Below, piece after piece: positions 1 through 6,659 of a stretch of DNA of 14,961 nucleotides (positions are counted from its first letter, which is position 1; the number at the start of each line of letters is the position of its first letter). Below the pieces are notes generated by a model that was not told the origin of the DNA, ran no database searches, and saw nothing but the letters and a program-made list of their open reading frames with translations. The DNA is from Candidatus Methanoplasma sp. (lineage in GTDB: Archaea > Thermoplasmatota > Thermoplasmata > Methanomassiliicoccales > Methanomethylophilaceae): contig JAITCQ010000054.1 of assembly GCA_031283015.1 (NCBI GenBank), forward strand, positions 1-14,961, given 5' to 3'. Position numbers and translations under genes: made by a program.

Positions 1-455
1 TGATCATGGTCGCAGTGCTCGTCCGCAAGATGATAATCTATGCCGCTGTCCTCCAGGGCGTCCTTCATGACGTGCTCCAGCCCGTGGGCATCCACGTCCA
101 GCACGGCGGACATGAAACTGAACTCCACCATTTCCTGCGGTGGGAGCGTGCCGTGCTGTTCGACGCCGCCATCCACGCTGGTGAGATTGAGCGTGAAGCC
201 CCTCCCCTCTGACGTATATATCGCCGCTTTTATGTGCCCCAGCAGCGAGCCGGCCTCTTTCTCCACCCATTTGCCCGTGGTGAGCATCGCGTTGGAGAAA
301 CGTGCGGTGACATCGGCATTATATCCGTGTATATGGCCGGTGAGGCCTACAGCGACTCCGCCCGCCTCCTCTATTGACGTTCTTTCCGCATCGACATGTT
401 TGTCTTCGCATTCTTTGCAGTGGCAACTCTCGCCATGATCGTGTCCGCCGCTCAT
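1..455 (-). CDS. Cys/His-rich protein, CobW partner (3' end outside window)
   Basis: This is an open frame from an ATG at 455 to the window edge, giving 151 residues without a stop. The start overlaps the stop of the upstream CobW-type gene in an ATGA, so the two are almost certainly co-transcribed and translationally coupled. The N-terminus is metal-ligand rich (MSGGHDHGESCHCKECEDKH), with further His in the GHIHG segment and near the end (HLADEHCDHD). The middle (about residues 33-135) looks like a compact alpha/beta domain with the stretch GHIKAAIYTSEGRGF. I do not recognise the family with certainty. Because the neighbouring GTPase lacks the usual CobW C-terminal domain, this protein could be a detached equivalent or a metal-binding partner; that is inference from position and composition. 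Confidence 0.75.
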   Translation of the reverse strand, partial: MSGGHDHGESCHCKECEDKHVDAERTSIEEAGGVAVGLTGHIHGYNADVTARFSNAMLTTGKWVEKEAGSLLGHIKAAIYTSEGRGFTLNLTSVDGGVEQHGTLPPQEMVEFSFMSAVLDVDAHGLEHVMKDALEDSGIDYHLADEHCDHD

Positions 456-1039
456 TGCATCATCTCGTAGATCTTGTCCATGTTCTCCCCAGTCTTGGTG
501 GACACGGGGATCATCGGCTTTTCAGGGTATTCGGCCTTAAGCCACTTTATGGCGGCGTCCATCTTCTCCGGCGTGGAGATGTCGCTTTTGTTTATCAGGA
601 TGAAATCTGCGGCGAACATCTGCCTTTTGAAGAACTCCTCTTTCTTTTTAATAAGATCGTCGAACCTCTGTATATCGGCTATGCCGATAATGTACATCTC
701 GTCTGGGTCGATCATCGAGATCTTCACCAGCTCCTTTACCTTATGGGGGAGGGCGAGACCGGTAGGCTCTATTATCATGATGTCGGGGTCAATGTCCCTT
801 TTTATGTTCTTAAGCGCAGACTGCAGCGTTCCGGAAAGGGAACAGCATATGCAGCCGTCGGGGAGTTCGATCGCGTCGTATCCCTCGGCCTTCAGGGTGG
901 CGCCGTCGACGCCGATCTCCCCGGATTCGTTCACCAATATGGCTACCTTCACTTTCTTTTTTCTGTACATAGAAGCTAGTTTCATCAAAAGCGTTGTTTT
1001 CCCGCTTCCGAGGAACCCGCCTATAATATAAACATACAT
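452..1039 (-). CDS. CobW/P47K-type G3E GTPase, G domain only
   Basis: This 195-residue protein is a G3E-family P-loop GTPase of the CobW/COG0523 type, a group tied to delivery of metals (Co, Zn, Ni) or to cobalamin enzymes. Visible motifs are the Walker A loop GFLGSGKTT (residues 8-16), the metal-binding CICC (63-66) after ELPDG, the IEPTG segment (90-94) and the guanine-specificity motif NKSD (150-153). CobW proteins are usually about 300-400 residues with a C-terminal domain; here the chain stops after the G domain, and the Cys/His-rich gene follows with a 4-nt overlap. A TATA-like element at 1062-1069 is centred about 26 nt from the ATG, so the mRNA is probably leaderless. Its neighbours in corrinoid metabolism (a,c-diamide synthase, mtaCB) suggest a cobalt or corrinoid role, by inference. 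Confidence 0.88.
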   Translation of the reverse strand: MYVYIIGGFLGSGKTTLLMKLASMYRKKKVKVAILVNESGEIGVDGATLKAEGYDAIELPDGCICCSLSGTLQSALKNIKRDIDPDIMIIEPTGLALPHKVKELVKISMIDPDEMYIIGIADIQRFDDLIKKKEEFFKRQMFAADFILINKSDISTPEKMDAAIKWLKAEYPEKPMIPVSTKTGENMDKIYEMMQ

Positions 1040-1061
1040 ACAGAGGGGTAAACGTTCAGGA

Positions 1062-1069
1062 TGATATAT
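1062..1069 (-). promoter_or_regulatory. box A promoter of the CobW-type gene
   Basis: On the minus strand this reads AATATATC. Its centre lies about 26 nt upstream of the ATG at 1039, the usual archaeal TATA-to-start-site distance, so transcription is predicted to start at or next to the start codon. Confidence 0.55.
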
Positions 1070-1141
1070 TAGTCTTTACGGTGGACTCATTTTTCGGTCC
1101 GTCGGAATAGCCATCCCGACGACCGCATTGAACGATGCAGC

Positions 1142-1150
1142 TTTAAAATA
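1142..1150 (+). promoter_or_regulatory. box A promoter of the a,c-diamide synthase gene
   Basis: TTTAAAATA, continuing AT-rich to 1153. The centre is about 26 nt before the ATG at 1173, which predicts a leaderless transcript and decides the start codon of the gene downstream. Confidence 0.6.
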
Positions 1151-1172
1151 TAAGTTGGAGCATATATCCATC

Positions 1173-2531
1173 ATGCTCGTCGATATCCCGAGGGTGGTGA
1201 TCTCAGGCACTCACAGCGGAGCCGGAAAATCAACGATAACGATGGGGCTGCTGCTCGCCCTCAAGAAAAGAGGTCTGGACCCGCAGTCGTTCAAGACCGG
1301 CCCGGACTACCTCGATCCGATGCACCATACCCTCGTCCTCGGAAAGGAATGCAGGAACCTTGACACCTGGATGTTCGGCGGCGAAGCTGAAAGGCTCTTC
1401 GTGAAAGGGGCGGAAAGGTCGGGAATATCCGTCATCGAAGGCGTGATGGGGCTGTACGACGGCATAGACGGCATAAGCGAGGAAGGTTCCACCGCTCACC
1501 TGTCAAAGGTCCTGAGGGCCCCCGTCATCCTGGTGATCGACGCGAAGGCGGCCGCGAGGAGCGCTGGCGCCATGGCGCTGGGTTTCAGAGAATACGACAA
1601 GGACGTCGATCTGGCGGGCGTGATCTTCAACCGTGTCGGAAGCCCGAAACATTTGAAGATGCTCGAAAGTTCGCTCAAAGGCATCCCCTGCCTCGGAGGC
1701 GTGTTCAGGGATGACTGCATGACGCTGGAGAGCAGGCATCTCGGCCTCGTTCCCGCCATGGAGGACTATGACCGGGGAAGATACGAAAGGATCGCGGAGC
1801 ATGTGGAGAGATGCGTCGACATGGATCGGCTGATAGAGATAGCAAGGTCGGCGCCCCCCATCCGGAGAGGACGCGCGCCGAGGCCGGCCGAAAAGAACGG
1901 GGTCCGGATAGGGGTGGCCAGGGATCGAGCGTTCAATTTCTATTACATCCATAACCTGGAGTCAATGAAGGAGGCCGGCGCGGAGATCGTCCCTTTCTCC
2001 CCCATCGACGGAGTCCTTCCGGACGTTGACGGCCTGTACTTTGGCGGAGGGTATCCCGAGTTGTTCTCGGTCGGGCTTGAAAGGAACTCGACGATGAGGG
2101 CCGCGGTAAAAAAGGCGTCGGACGACGGCATGCCGATATACGCCGAATGCGGCGGCCTGATGTACCTGTCGGAGCGCGTAAGCGATATGGGAGGCAGGAT
2201 GTACGAGATGTGCGGAGTGTTCGGGTCCGAATCCAGAATGAACGACGGAAAAAGAACGCTTGGGTATGTGGAGATGACATCCACGGCGGACAGCGTCCTA
2301 TGTCGTAAGGGATGGACCGTTAGAGGGCACGAGTTCCATTATTCCTCGACCGTCCCTTCCGGGCAGGGAACATATGCGTTCGAGTTAAGTAGAGGGAAGG
2401 GGATAGAGAACGGCAGGGACGGGATGATGTCGAACAACACAGTAGCGGGATATACGCACATACATTTCGCGTCCAATCCCCGGATCCCGGGGAGATTTGT
2501 CGATTTCTGCAAGGGATATTCCAGGACCTGA
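1173..2531 (+). CDS. cobyrinate / Ni-sirohydrochlorin a,c-diamide synthase (CbiA/CfbB family)
   Basis: This 452-residue enzyme uses ATP and glutamine to amidate the a and c acetate side chains of a modified tetrapyrrole. It is CbiA in B12 synthesis, or CfbB acting on Ni-sirohydrochlorin on the way to coenzyme F430. The N-terminal ATPase domain has the P-loop GTHSGAGKS (residues 12-20). The C-terminal class I glutamine amidotransferase domain has YFGGGYPEL, the likely nucleophile Cys326 in AECGGLMYL, GHEFHYS (385-391) and GYTHIHF near the end. Full family length, no damage. I chose the ATG at 1173 because the P-loop then sits in the usual place and the TATA box predicts a start there; a TTG at 1128 would add 15 residues across the promoter. 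It is divergent from the CobW-type gene. Sequence alone does not separate CbiA from CfbB; a methanogen needs both activities. Confidence 0.9.
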   Translation: MLVDIPRVVISGTHSGAGKSTITMGLLLALKKRGLDPQSFKTGPDYLDPMHHTLVLGKECRNLDTWMFGGEAERLFVKGAERSGISVIEGVMGLYDGIDGISEEGSTAHLSKVLRAPVILVIDAKAAARSAGAMALGFREYDKDVDLAGVIFNRVGSPKHLKMLESSLKGIPCLGGVFRDDCMTLESRHLGLVPAMEDYDRGRYERIAEHVERCVDMDRLIEIARSAPPIRRGRAPRPAEKNGVRIGVARDRAFNFYYIHNLESMKEAGAEIVPFSPIDGVLPDVDGLYFGGGYPELFSVGLERNSTMRAAVKKASDDGMPIYAECGGLMYLSERVSDMGGRMYEMCGVFGSESRMNDGKRTLGYVEMTSTADSVLCRKGWTVRGHEFHYSSTVPSGQGTYAFELSRGKGIENGRDGMMSNNTVAGYTHIHFASNPRIPGRFVDFCKGYSRT

Positions 2532-2716
2532 CCTCAAAATCCCCTCGACTGTCGTCATGTGCATCATTAATATAGTAGTTGTCTCCATAGGGGTAGGTAT
2601 AGCAGCGGTTTTTTCTATACGGCTATATATACCGTGAGCGCTGATTTGAGTTTTCTCATATTTAAGACTTATGCCGCTGTTTATATCTAATGGATATAAC
2701 ATCCATCCTCACGACA

Positions 2717-2726
2717 GGTTATATAG
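2717..2726 (+). promoter_or_regulatory. proximal box A of mtaCB
   Basis: GGTTATATAG. The predicted transcript start is about 2748, giving a leader of roughly 46 nt that ends in a strong Shine-Dalgarno (AAGGAGG, 2780-2786) before the mtaC ATG. Confidence 0.6.
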
Positions 2727-2730
2727 TGTC

Positions 2731-2743
2731 CAGATATTATCTG
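2731..2743 (+). promoter_or_regulatory. candidate operator palindrome at mtaCB start site
   Basis: Perfect inverted repeat CAGATA-T-TATCTG, lying between the TATA box (2717-2726) and the predicted start site (about 2748). A protein bound here would block initiation, so a repressor site is the natural reading. No regulator is identified. Confidence 0.45.
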
Positions 2744-2747
2744 TCTG

Positions 2748-2775
2748 GTGTGAGCCGAGTTTAATCGGCTAACAC
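2748..2775 (+). promoter_or_regulatory. hairpin at 5' end of mtaCB leader
   Basis: GTGT/ACAC (2748-2751 with 2772-2775), one G-A mismatch, then AGCCGA/TCGGCT (2753-2758 with 2765-2770) around the loop GTTTAA. The stem starts almost exactly at the predicted 5' end of the mRNA and finishes 4 nt before the Shine-Dalgarno. It may stabilise the mRNA or control translation. Confidence 0.5.
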
Positions 2776-2793
2776 GTTTAAGGAGGAAAAAAC

Positions 2794-3576
2794 ATGGTTA
2801 GTCACAAAGGAGTAGACTACGCAAAGATCCTCACAAGGTACGACATTAAAGCTCAGAACGAAGCTTCCCCGGAAGCCATCGCTGAGAAAATGCTGCCTAA
2901 GGATCCCGTGCTTAAAAAAGTAGCTGAGACCGTCGTTTGGATGAAATTCAAGGATGTCGGCCCGGCCACCACAGACGCACTGAAAACAAAAGAGCCGCTC
3001 GCAATCATAAACGACGGACTCGTAGCTGGAATGGAAGTAGTCTCAAAACTGTACGCAGACCACATCTATTATCTCCCCGAGATAATGATGGCCGCAAAGA
3101 CAATGGAGATCGGAATCGCTATCGCAGAGAAGAAGATCGCCGGCGGCAGGACAATGAAAGGCCACGTTGTGATGCACGTTGCAGAGGGAGACCCCCACGA
3201 CATCGGAAAGAACATCGCAAAGGTCATGCTGACCTCGTCCGGATACTCGGTCTTCGACATGGGAAAGGACGTTGCAGTTGACGACGTAGTGGCGGCAGTC
3301 GTGAAAGAGAAGCCGATGATGGTCACCGGAACCGCTCTCATGACGACGACGATGACGGCATTCCCCAGGGCAGCCGAGAAACTCGTTGCAAAGAACATCA
3401 ACATACCCTTCATGTCCGCAGGCGGCGCAGTGAACAGGGACTTCTCTGAGTCCTTCGAGCTCGGAATATACTCCGAGAAAGCCCCGCAGACACCCCCCAT
3501 CGCCGACAAGGTCAAAGCCGGATACGACTGGAGAAAGATCAGGGCGAACTGGGACGACATCGTTGGAGGTGTGTAA
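2794..3576 (+). CDS. mtaC: methanol corrinoid protein MtaC
   Basis: This 260-residue corrinoid protein accepts the methyl group from methanol via MtaB and passes it to coenzyme M through MtaA in the cytoplasm. Residues about 25-120 form the helical cap domain. The B12-binding Rossmann domain follows, with the ligand motif EGDPHDIGK (131-139), where His135 is the expected cobalt ligand, then GYSVFDMGKDV. Length and motif agree with methanogen MtaC. The start has an ideal Shine-Dalgarno, AAGGAGG. mtaB begins 2 nt after the stop, so the genes form one operon, with an operator-like palindrome and leader hairpin upstream. Codon choice is strongly biased, as expected of a highly expressed gene. No in-frame TAG, as expected for the methanol system. 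Confidence 0.95.
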   Translation: MVSHKGVDYAKILTRYDIKAQNEASPEAIAEKMLPKDPVLKKVAETVVWMKFKDVGPATTDALKTKEPLAIINDGLVAGMEVVSKLYADHIYYLPEIMMAAKTMEIGIAIAEKKIAGGRTMKGHVVMHVAEGDPHDIGKNIAKVMLTSSGYSVFDMGKDVAVDDVVAAVVKEKPMMVTGTALMTTTMTAFPRAAEKLVAKNINIPFMSAGGAVNRDFSESFELGIYSEKAPQTPPIADKVKAGYDWRKIRANWDDIVGGV

Positions 3577-3578
3577 AC

Positions 3579-4976
3579 ATGGCAGCAACAAGATTCACAA
3601 AAATGGCATACTCGAGCTCAGACGAGATGGTCTTCGGAACCGCAAAATCCCCCGTGTCCTACGGATTCGGAATAAAGGTCGGAGCCGGCAGGGTCATACC
3701 CGAGCTCAACTACGGCCCGAGGCCCGGATCTGAGAAAGACCCGGCAAGGTTGAAGAAAGAATACGTGGACTACATCTCGAAAGATGTTCTGACCAGGGCG
3801 GTCACACTCGGATTCCCGGATGTGCAGCTCGAGACAGAATGGATCTCCCAGATGGGTAACAAGAAATTCTCCACCCCCGTCGTCGAGGGACAGAAAGAGA
3901 TCACAGAGAAGTTCAACAACGAGTACGGACTGTGCTGCGCGGTAAGGCAGACCCTGCCTGACCAGCGTGAGGCAGAGGAAGGACTCCGCCCCGGCGCGAA
4001 GGGCAAACACAAGTACCCCGAGGCACTCTTCGGATGCGCGGAGGTTGCTTGCGAGAACGGTGCAGATGTACTTGCTTGTGAGACAATGGGCGGAAAAGAG
4101 CTCGCTGACCACGCGGTCACCTCTGGAGACATAGTCGCATTCCTCTACGGTGTAGGATACCTCGGTTCCATCGACATGGAATACATTTGGTCCGAGTTCG
4201 TCAACATCGCAAAGAAGAACAAGACGATCGTCGGCGGAGACACCAACTGTTCCGGAGCCAACACCTCGATGTTCATGGCCGGCGGAATGCTGGACCAGGA
4301 TGTCCAGAAGACCTTCTCTTGCGTGACCAGAGCAATATCTGCCGCAAGGACGATGGTGGCAATGGAGTGCGGCGCGTCCGGACCCGACAAAGACTGCGGA
4401 TACGAGGGACCGATAATAAAGTCCATCACCGGAAGGCCCGCAGCCCAGGAAGGAAAGAACTGCCAGTGCGCACACGCTGACCTGCAGGGTAACCTGATGG
4501 CCCAGATCTGCGACCTCTGGTCGAACGAGTCCGTCGAGTACCACCCTGAGTTCGGTGGATCGTCTGTTCAGTGCTGGCTCGGATCCCTCGGATACGAGGT
4601 GGCCCTGATGAACTGCGCTATCGCGACCGGAAACGAGAAGACCCTGAGGGACCTGTACATGATCACCGACCGCACAAGAGGCCCCGAGGGCTACATGCTC
4701 GCCTTCGACAACGCCTACAAGGTCGGAGAGGCAATCTCCAAAGAGGGAAAGAACATCTACCTCCGCGCGAAGGCCGCTGGACTCACTGCCGCAAAGGTCG
4801 TCAAGGCCGGATACGAGGGCAAAGAGCTCCCGCTGACCACGAAGCAGAAGGACGTTCTCAACGCGATCATCAAAGAGCTCGAGGCACTGCCCGCTGAGGA
4901 AGCGAAGTTCTTCGAGTACTGCGACAAGAAGTACGCCGACGTTCCCAACTACACCAAGAAGAACTACGGACTGTAA
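3579..4976 (+). CDS. mtaB: methanol:corrinoid methyltransferase MtaB
   Basis: This 465-residue zinc enzyme activates methanol and moves its methyl group to the Co(I) corrinoid of MtaC, the first step of methanol methanogenesis. The three zinc ligands known from Methanosarcina barkeri MtaB (Glu164, Cys220, Cys269) all have counterparts offset by exactly four: Glu168 in ACETMGG, Cys224 in GGDTNCSGAN and Cys273 in GPDKDCGYEG. Full length, intact. The Shine-Dalgarno GGAGGTG lies inside the last codons of mtaC, so translation is coupled. Transcription probably ends in the T-tract at 5021-5027. No MtaA or reductive activation (RamA-type) gene is in the window. Confidence 0.96.
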   Translation: MAATRFTKMAYSSSDEMVFGTAKSPVSYGFGIKVGAGRVIPELNYGPRPGSEKDPARLKKEYVDYISKDVLTRAVTLGFPDVQLETEWISQMGNKKFSTPVVEGQKEITEKFNNEYGLCCAVRQTLPDQREAEEGLRPGAKGKHKYPEALFGCAEVACENGADVLACETMGGKELADHAVTSGDIVAFLYGVGYLGSIDMEYIWSEFVNIAKKNKTIVGGDTNCSGANTSMFMAGGMLDQDVQKTFSCVTRAISAARTMVAMECGASGPDKDCGYEGPIIKSITGRPAAQEGKNCQCAHADLQGNLMAQICDLWSNESVEYHPEFGGSSVQCWLGSLGYEVALMNCAIATGNEKTLRDLYMITDRTRGPEGYMLAFDNAYKVGEAISKEGKNIYLRAKAAGLTAAKVVKAGYEGKELPLTTKQKDVLNAIIKELEALPAEEAKFFEYCDKKYADVPNYTKKNYGL

Positions 4977-4985
4977 GTCTGCAGC

Positions 4986-5030
4986 GGCTCTTGGAGCGTT
5001 CAAACCTTTTCCCAATTTACTTTTTTTATT
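4986..5030 (+). terminator. mtaCB terminator
   Basis: A short stem GCTC/GAGC (4987-4990 with 4994-4997) is followed by CTTTT (5006-5010) and a seven-T run at 5021-5027. Oligo-T runs act as archaeal terminators; the hairpin is weak. Confidence 0.5.
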
Positions 5031-5106
5031 ATATTCTGTCTGGGGGTTCCCATCAGTTTGCCGTTATTATTGGACGGCTGCGTTTGTTCGACACGACATG
5101 AATTCC

Positions 5107-5116
5107 GCTTTATATC
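5107..5116 (+). promoter_or_regulatory. box A of candidate ncRNA
   Basis: GCTTTATATC, the same ten bases as the promoter element of the tRNA-Ala gene in this window. Its centre is about 26 nt before 5137, the foot of the closing helix of the RNA candidate. Confidence 0.55.
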
Positions 5117-5132
5117 GGACGCACGCCGCGGA

Positions 5133-5239
5133 GTCCGCAGAAAGACGGATCTATCACAATAGCTGCGACCCTTGCCTTGTAAAAGGCGGGACGGCATAAA
5201 CCGCACCGCCCCGGCGGCGATCCCTTTCTGCGTTCGGAC
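5133..5239 (+). ncRNA. candidate structured RNA between mtaB and the MFS gene
   Basis: I see no reading frame here but a strong secondary structure. CGCAGAAAG (5136-5144) pairs with CTTTCTGCG (5224-5232); after a 2-nt bulge (AC), GGATC (5147-5151) pairs with GATCC (5219-5223). That is 14 pairs closing a 67-nt interior. GTC/GAC (5133-5135 with 5237-5239) can extend it. Inside, one arm at 5162-5195 has GCCTT/AAGGC with a GUAA loop, stacked on CCC/GGG with small bulges; a second at 5206-5217 has CCGC/GCGG with loop CCCG. The fold is a three-way junction. A tRNA-like TATA box at 5107-5116 predicts a start at the foot of the helix. It does not match tRNA, 5S, SRP or RNase P RNA features I know. 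The strand choice rests on the promoter; the 3' end is uncertain. Confidence 0.55.
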
Positions 5240-5280
5240 AACTCACTGGCATCGGAACAAAACGAAGTTTGCCGCCTATA

Positions 5281-5302
5281 GAATAAAAGGGCCGAAGCCC
5301 TT
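5281..5302 (-). terminator. terminator of the MFS gene
   Basis: On the minus strand, AAGGGC-UUCG-GCCCUU (5302-5287) runs into UUAUU. It lies 21 nt past the MFS stop codon and looks like a hairpin terminator with a stable UUCG loop. Confidence 0.6.
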
Positions 5303-5322
5303 AAAACCGCAAAACTGTTTGG

Positions 5323-6552
5323 TCAGGTCTTTGTTTCAGTGCTGTTCTTCGTGTCAGAGAACATCCTCAGCATCAGTATGCACACAAGCGACGCTATGCA
5401 CGTTATCGCACAAGCCACGAAGACCATGGTGTAGTCGCCATCCGAAACGAGAGTTTTAGACAGCACCTGAGCCACCAGTGCCGACGCTCCGAAGCCCAGC
5501 ATCACGAGGCCGTAGTTGCTTCCCATGTTCTTGGTACCGAAGTTGTCTGACGTTACCGTAGCATATATCCCCGCGGCACCGCCGAAACCAAAGGCGATCA
5601 GTCCCATGCACACCACGAATAAGAGATCCTCAGCGAATATCACGAGCGTGACGCCCACTATCGTGAGCACGAATATCAGTAACAATCCGGACATCCTTCC
5701 GATGTTGTCGGATATCCACGTTATCGCTATCCTCCCGGACGCGCTGCACACACCTACGATCATCACTGTCGCGACCGCCAGGTCGCCGAGGCCTCTGGCC
5801 GTTCCGAGGTCTTTGAACAAAGGATTGAGCACAAAGAACGCAGACAGGATGAAGAAGAGGGAGAGCGTTATGAAATAGAACGATCTGGTCCTCAGCATCT
5901 CTTTCGTCGTATATTGCCTCTGGGCGTTGGCGGAGGGCGCTTTCGGTATGACGTAGCCGTCCGGAGGGTTCCCGATGAAAAGTGATGCCGGGACGCAGAC
6001 GATAAGGAAAGCGAGACCGAACACCAGGAACGTGGAAGACACGCCGAGACTCGGCAGGAGTACCCTGTCGGCCAGCGGCCCGAAAATGACCAGAGAGAAA
6101 CCGAACGCCCCTACCATCAGACCTGTGGCGAAGCCGCGTCTGTCGAAGAACCATTTCTGTATGGGGGATACCGTGCACGTATAGACAGTACCCACTCCGA
6201 ACCCGCCTATTATACCGTATGTCAGGTATATCAGGTATGAGCAGTCCGAGTTCACCAGAGACGAAGCGAGGATGCCCGAGGACATTATCAGGCTCCCGAT
6301 GATGGCCATCTTTTTAGGCCCTATCCTATCCATAATGCGACCGCCGATAAGGATGCCGGCCACGAACGCCACAAGCATGAATGTTGCGGTCAATGCGGAT
6401 GCGCTCTTATCTCCGTCGAACAGGAGGTTTGCGACCGGCGTGTTGTAAATACTCCACATGTAGAGCGTTCCAGCACAGAATTGTATCGCTATGCCGGCGA
6501 TCAGTACAATATATCTTTTTTTGTTGATTCCAACGTTGCTGTTATCGTCCAT
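5323..6552 (-). CDS. MFS transporter, oxalate/formate antiporter (OFA) type
   Basis: This 409-residue inner-membrane carrier has about 12 hydrophobic segments in two halves of six, joined by a hydrophilic stretch near residue 200 (PKAPSANAQRQYTTKEM). The first helix carries AGTLYMWSIYN, the typical OFA-family opening. GGRIMDRIGPKK (about residues 71-82) is the MFS loop 2-3 motif. OFA members move small carboxylates such as oxalate/formate or pyruvate; the substrate here cannot be read from sequence. The start is supported by GAGGAG just before the ATG. It is convergent with mtaB and transcribed from a promoter with a large palindrome, so it is probably regulated. A UUCG hairpin terminator follows. 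A role in uptake of a carbon source such as acetate is only a guess. Confidence 0.88.
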   Translation of the reverse strand: MDDNSNVGINKKRYIVLIAGIAIQFCAGTLYMWSIYNTPVANLLFDGDKSASALTATFMLVAFVAGILIGGRIMDRIGPKKMAIIGSLIMSSGILASSLVNSDCSYLIYLTYGIIGGFGVGTVYTCTVSPIQKWFFDRRGFATGLMVGAFGFSLVIFGPLADRVLLPSLGVSSTFLVFGLAFLIVCVPASLFIGNPPDGYVIPKAPSANAQRQYTTKEMLRTRSFYFITLSLFFILSAFFVLNPLFKDLGTARGLGDLAVATVMIVGVCSASGRIAITWISDNIGRMSGLLLIFVLTIVGVTLVIFAEDLLFVVCMGLIAFGFGGAAGIYATVTSDNFGTKNMGSNYGLVMLGFGASALVAQVLSKTLVSDGDYTMVFVACAITCIASLVCILMLRMFSDTKNSTETKT

Positions 6553-6582
6553 ATACTCCTCTGGAAGGACGGATGAGCAAAT

Positions 6583-6597
6583 GATATATGAATATTT
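6583..6597 (-). promoter_or_regulatory. TATA region of the MFS gene
   Basis: The minus strand is AT-rich here (AAATATTCATATATC). A box A placed in it predicts a start around 6562-6570, just ahead of the Shine-Dalgarno GAGGAG (about 6557-6562). It overlaps the near arm of the palindrome at 6592-6627. Confidence 0.5.
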
Positions 6598-6627
6598 GTA
6601 CGTTGATGTACATTATTATACAAATAT
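6592..6627. promoter_or_regulatory. concentric palindrome, candidate operator of the MFS gene
   Basis: The outer arms ATATTTGTA (6592-6600) and TACAAATAT (6619-6627) are perfect reverse complements. The inner 8-bp palindrome ATGTACAT (6606-6613) has exactly the same centre (6609.5). Each half therefore holds TGTA-type elements, as expected where a dimer or tetramer binds. The near arm touches the TATA region of the MFS gene. Confidence 0.55.
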
Positions 6628-6631
6628 GTAG

Positions 6632-6659
6632 AAAAAAGTGTAAGGGGGCTTTTCAGCCC
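6632..6659 (-). terminator. terminator of the SPFH gene
   Basis: On the minus strand GGGCT-GAAA-AGCCC (6659-6646), whose loop includes the end of the stop codon, is followed 8 nt later by six T (6637-6632). Confidence 0.55.

Larger units (their letters stand above)
2532..2793 (+). promoter_or_regulatory. mtaCB upstream region with several TATA-like elements
   Basis: No protein gene is visible in these 262 bases. Besides the proximal mtaC promoter there are further TATA-like stretches near 2568-2575 (TTAATATA), 2622-2631 (GGCTATATAT) and 2677-2686 (TGTTTATATC), plus short inverted repeats (ACGG/CCGT around 2618-2635; ATATC/GATAT around 2682-2697). The spread suggests more than one start site or a regulated promoter, but only the proximal set has good spacing to the gene. 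Confidence 0.4.

Noticed and set aside
1128..1172. TTG start for the a,c-diamide synthase
   Set aside because: It would place coding sequence across the TATA box; the ATG at 1173 fits the leaderless promoter spacing and family N-terminus.
3043..3591. Open frames opposite mtaC
   Set aside because: Same effect of mtaC codon bias; mtaC has clear motifs and translation signals.
3618..5015. Open frame of 465 codons on the strand opposite mtaB
   Set aside because: It exists because the biased codons of mtaB leave few stops on the other strand; its product resembles nothing and has no promoter or ribosome site.
5133..5239. 5S rRNA, tRNA, SRP or RNase P RNA
   Set aside because: The fold is a three-way junction with a terminal helix, but the conserved loop sequences of 5S rRNA, a T arm, and SRP or RNase P core motifs are absent.
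5055..5274. 9-nt direct repeat AGTTTGCCG (5055-5063 and 5266-5274) around the RNA candidate as an insertion footprint
   Set aside because: Too short to separate from chance, and no mobile-element sequence lies between.
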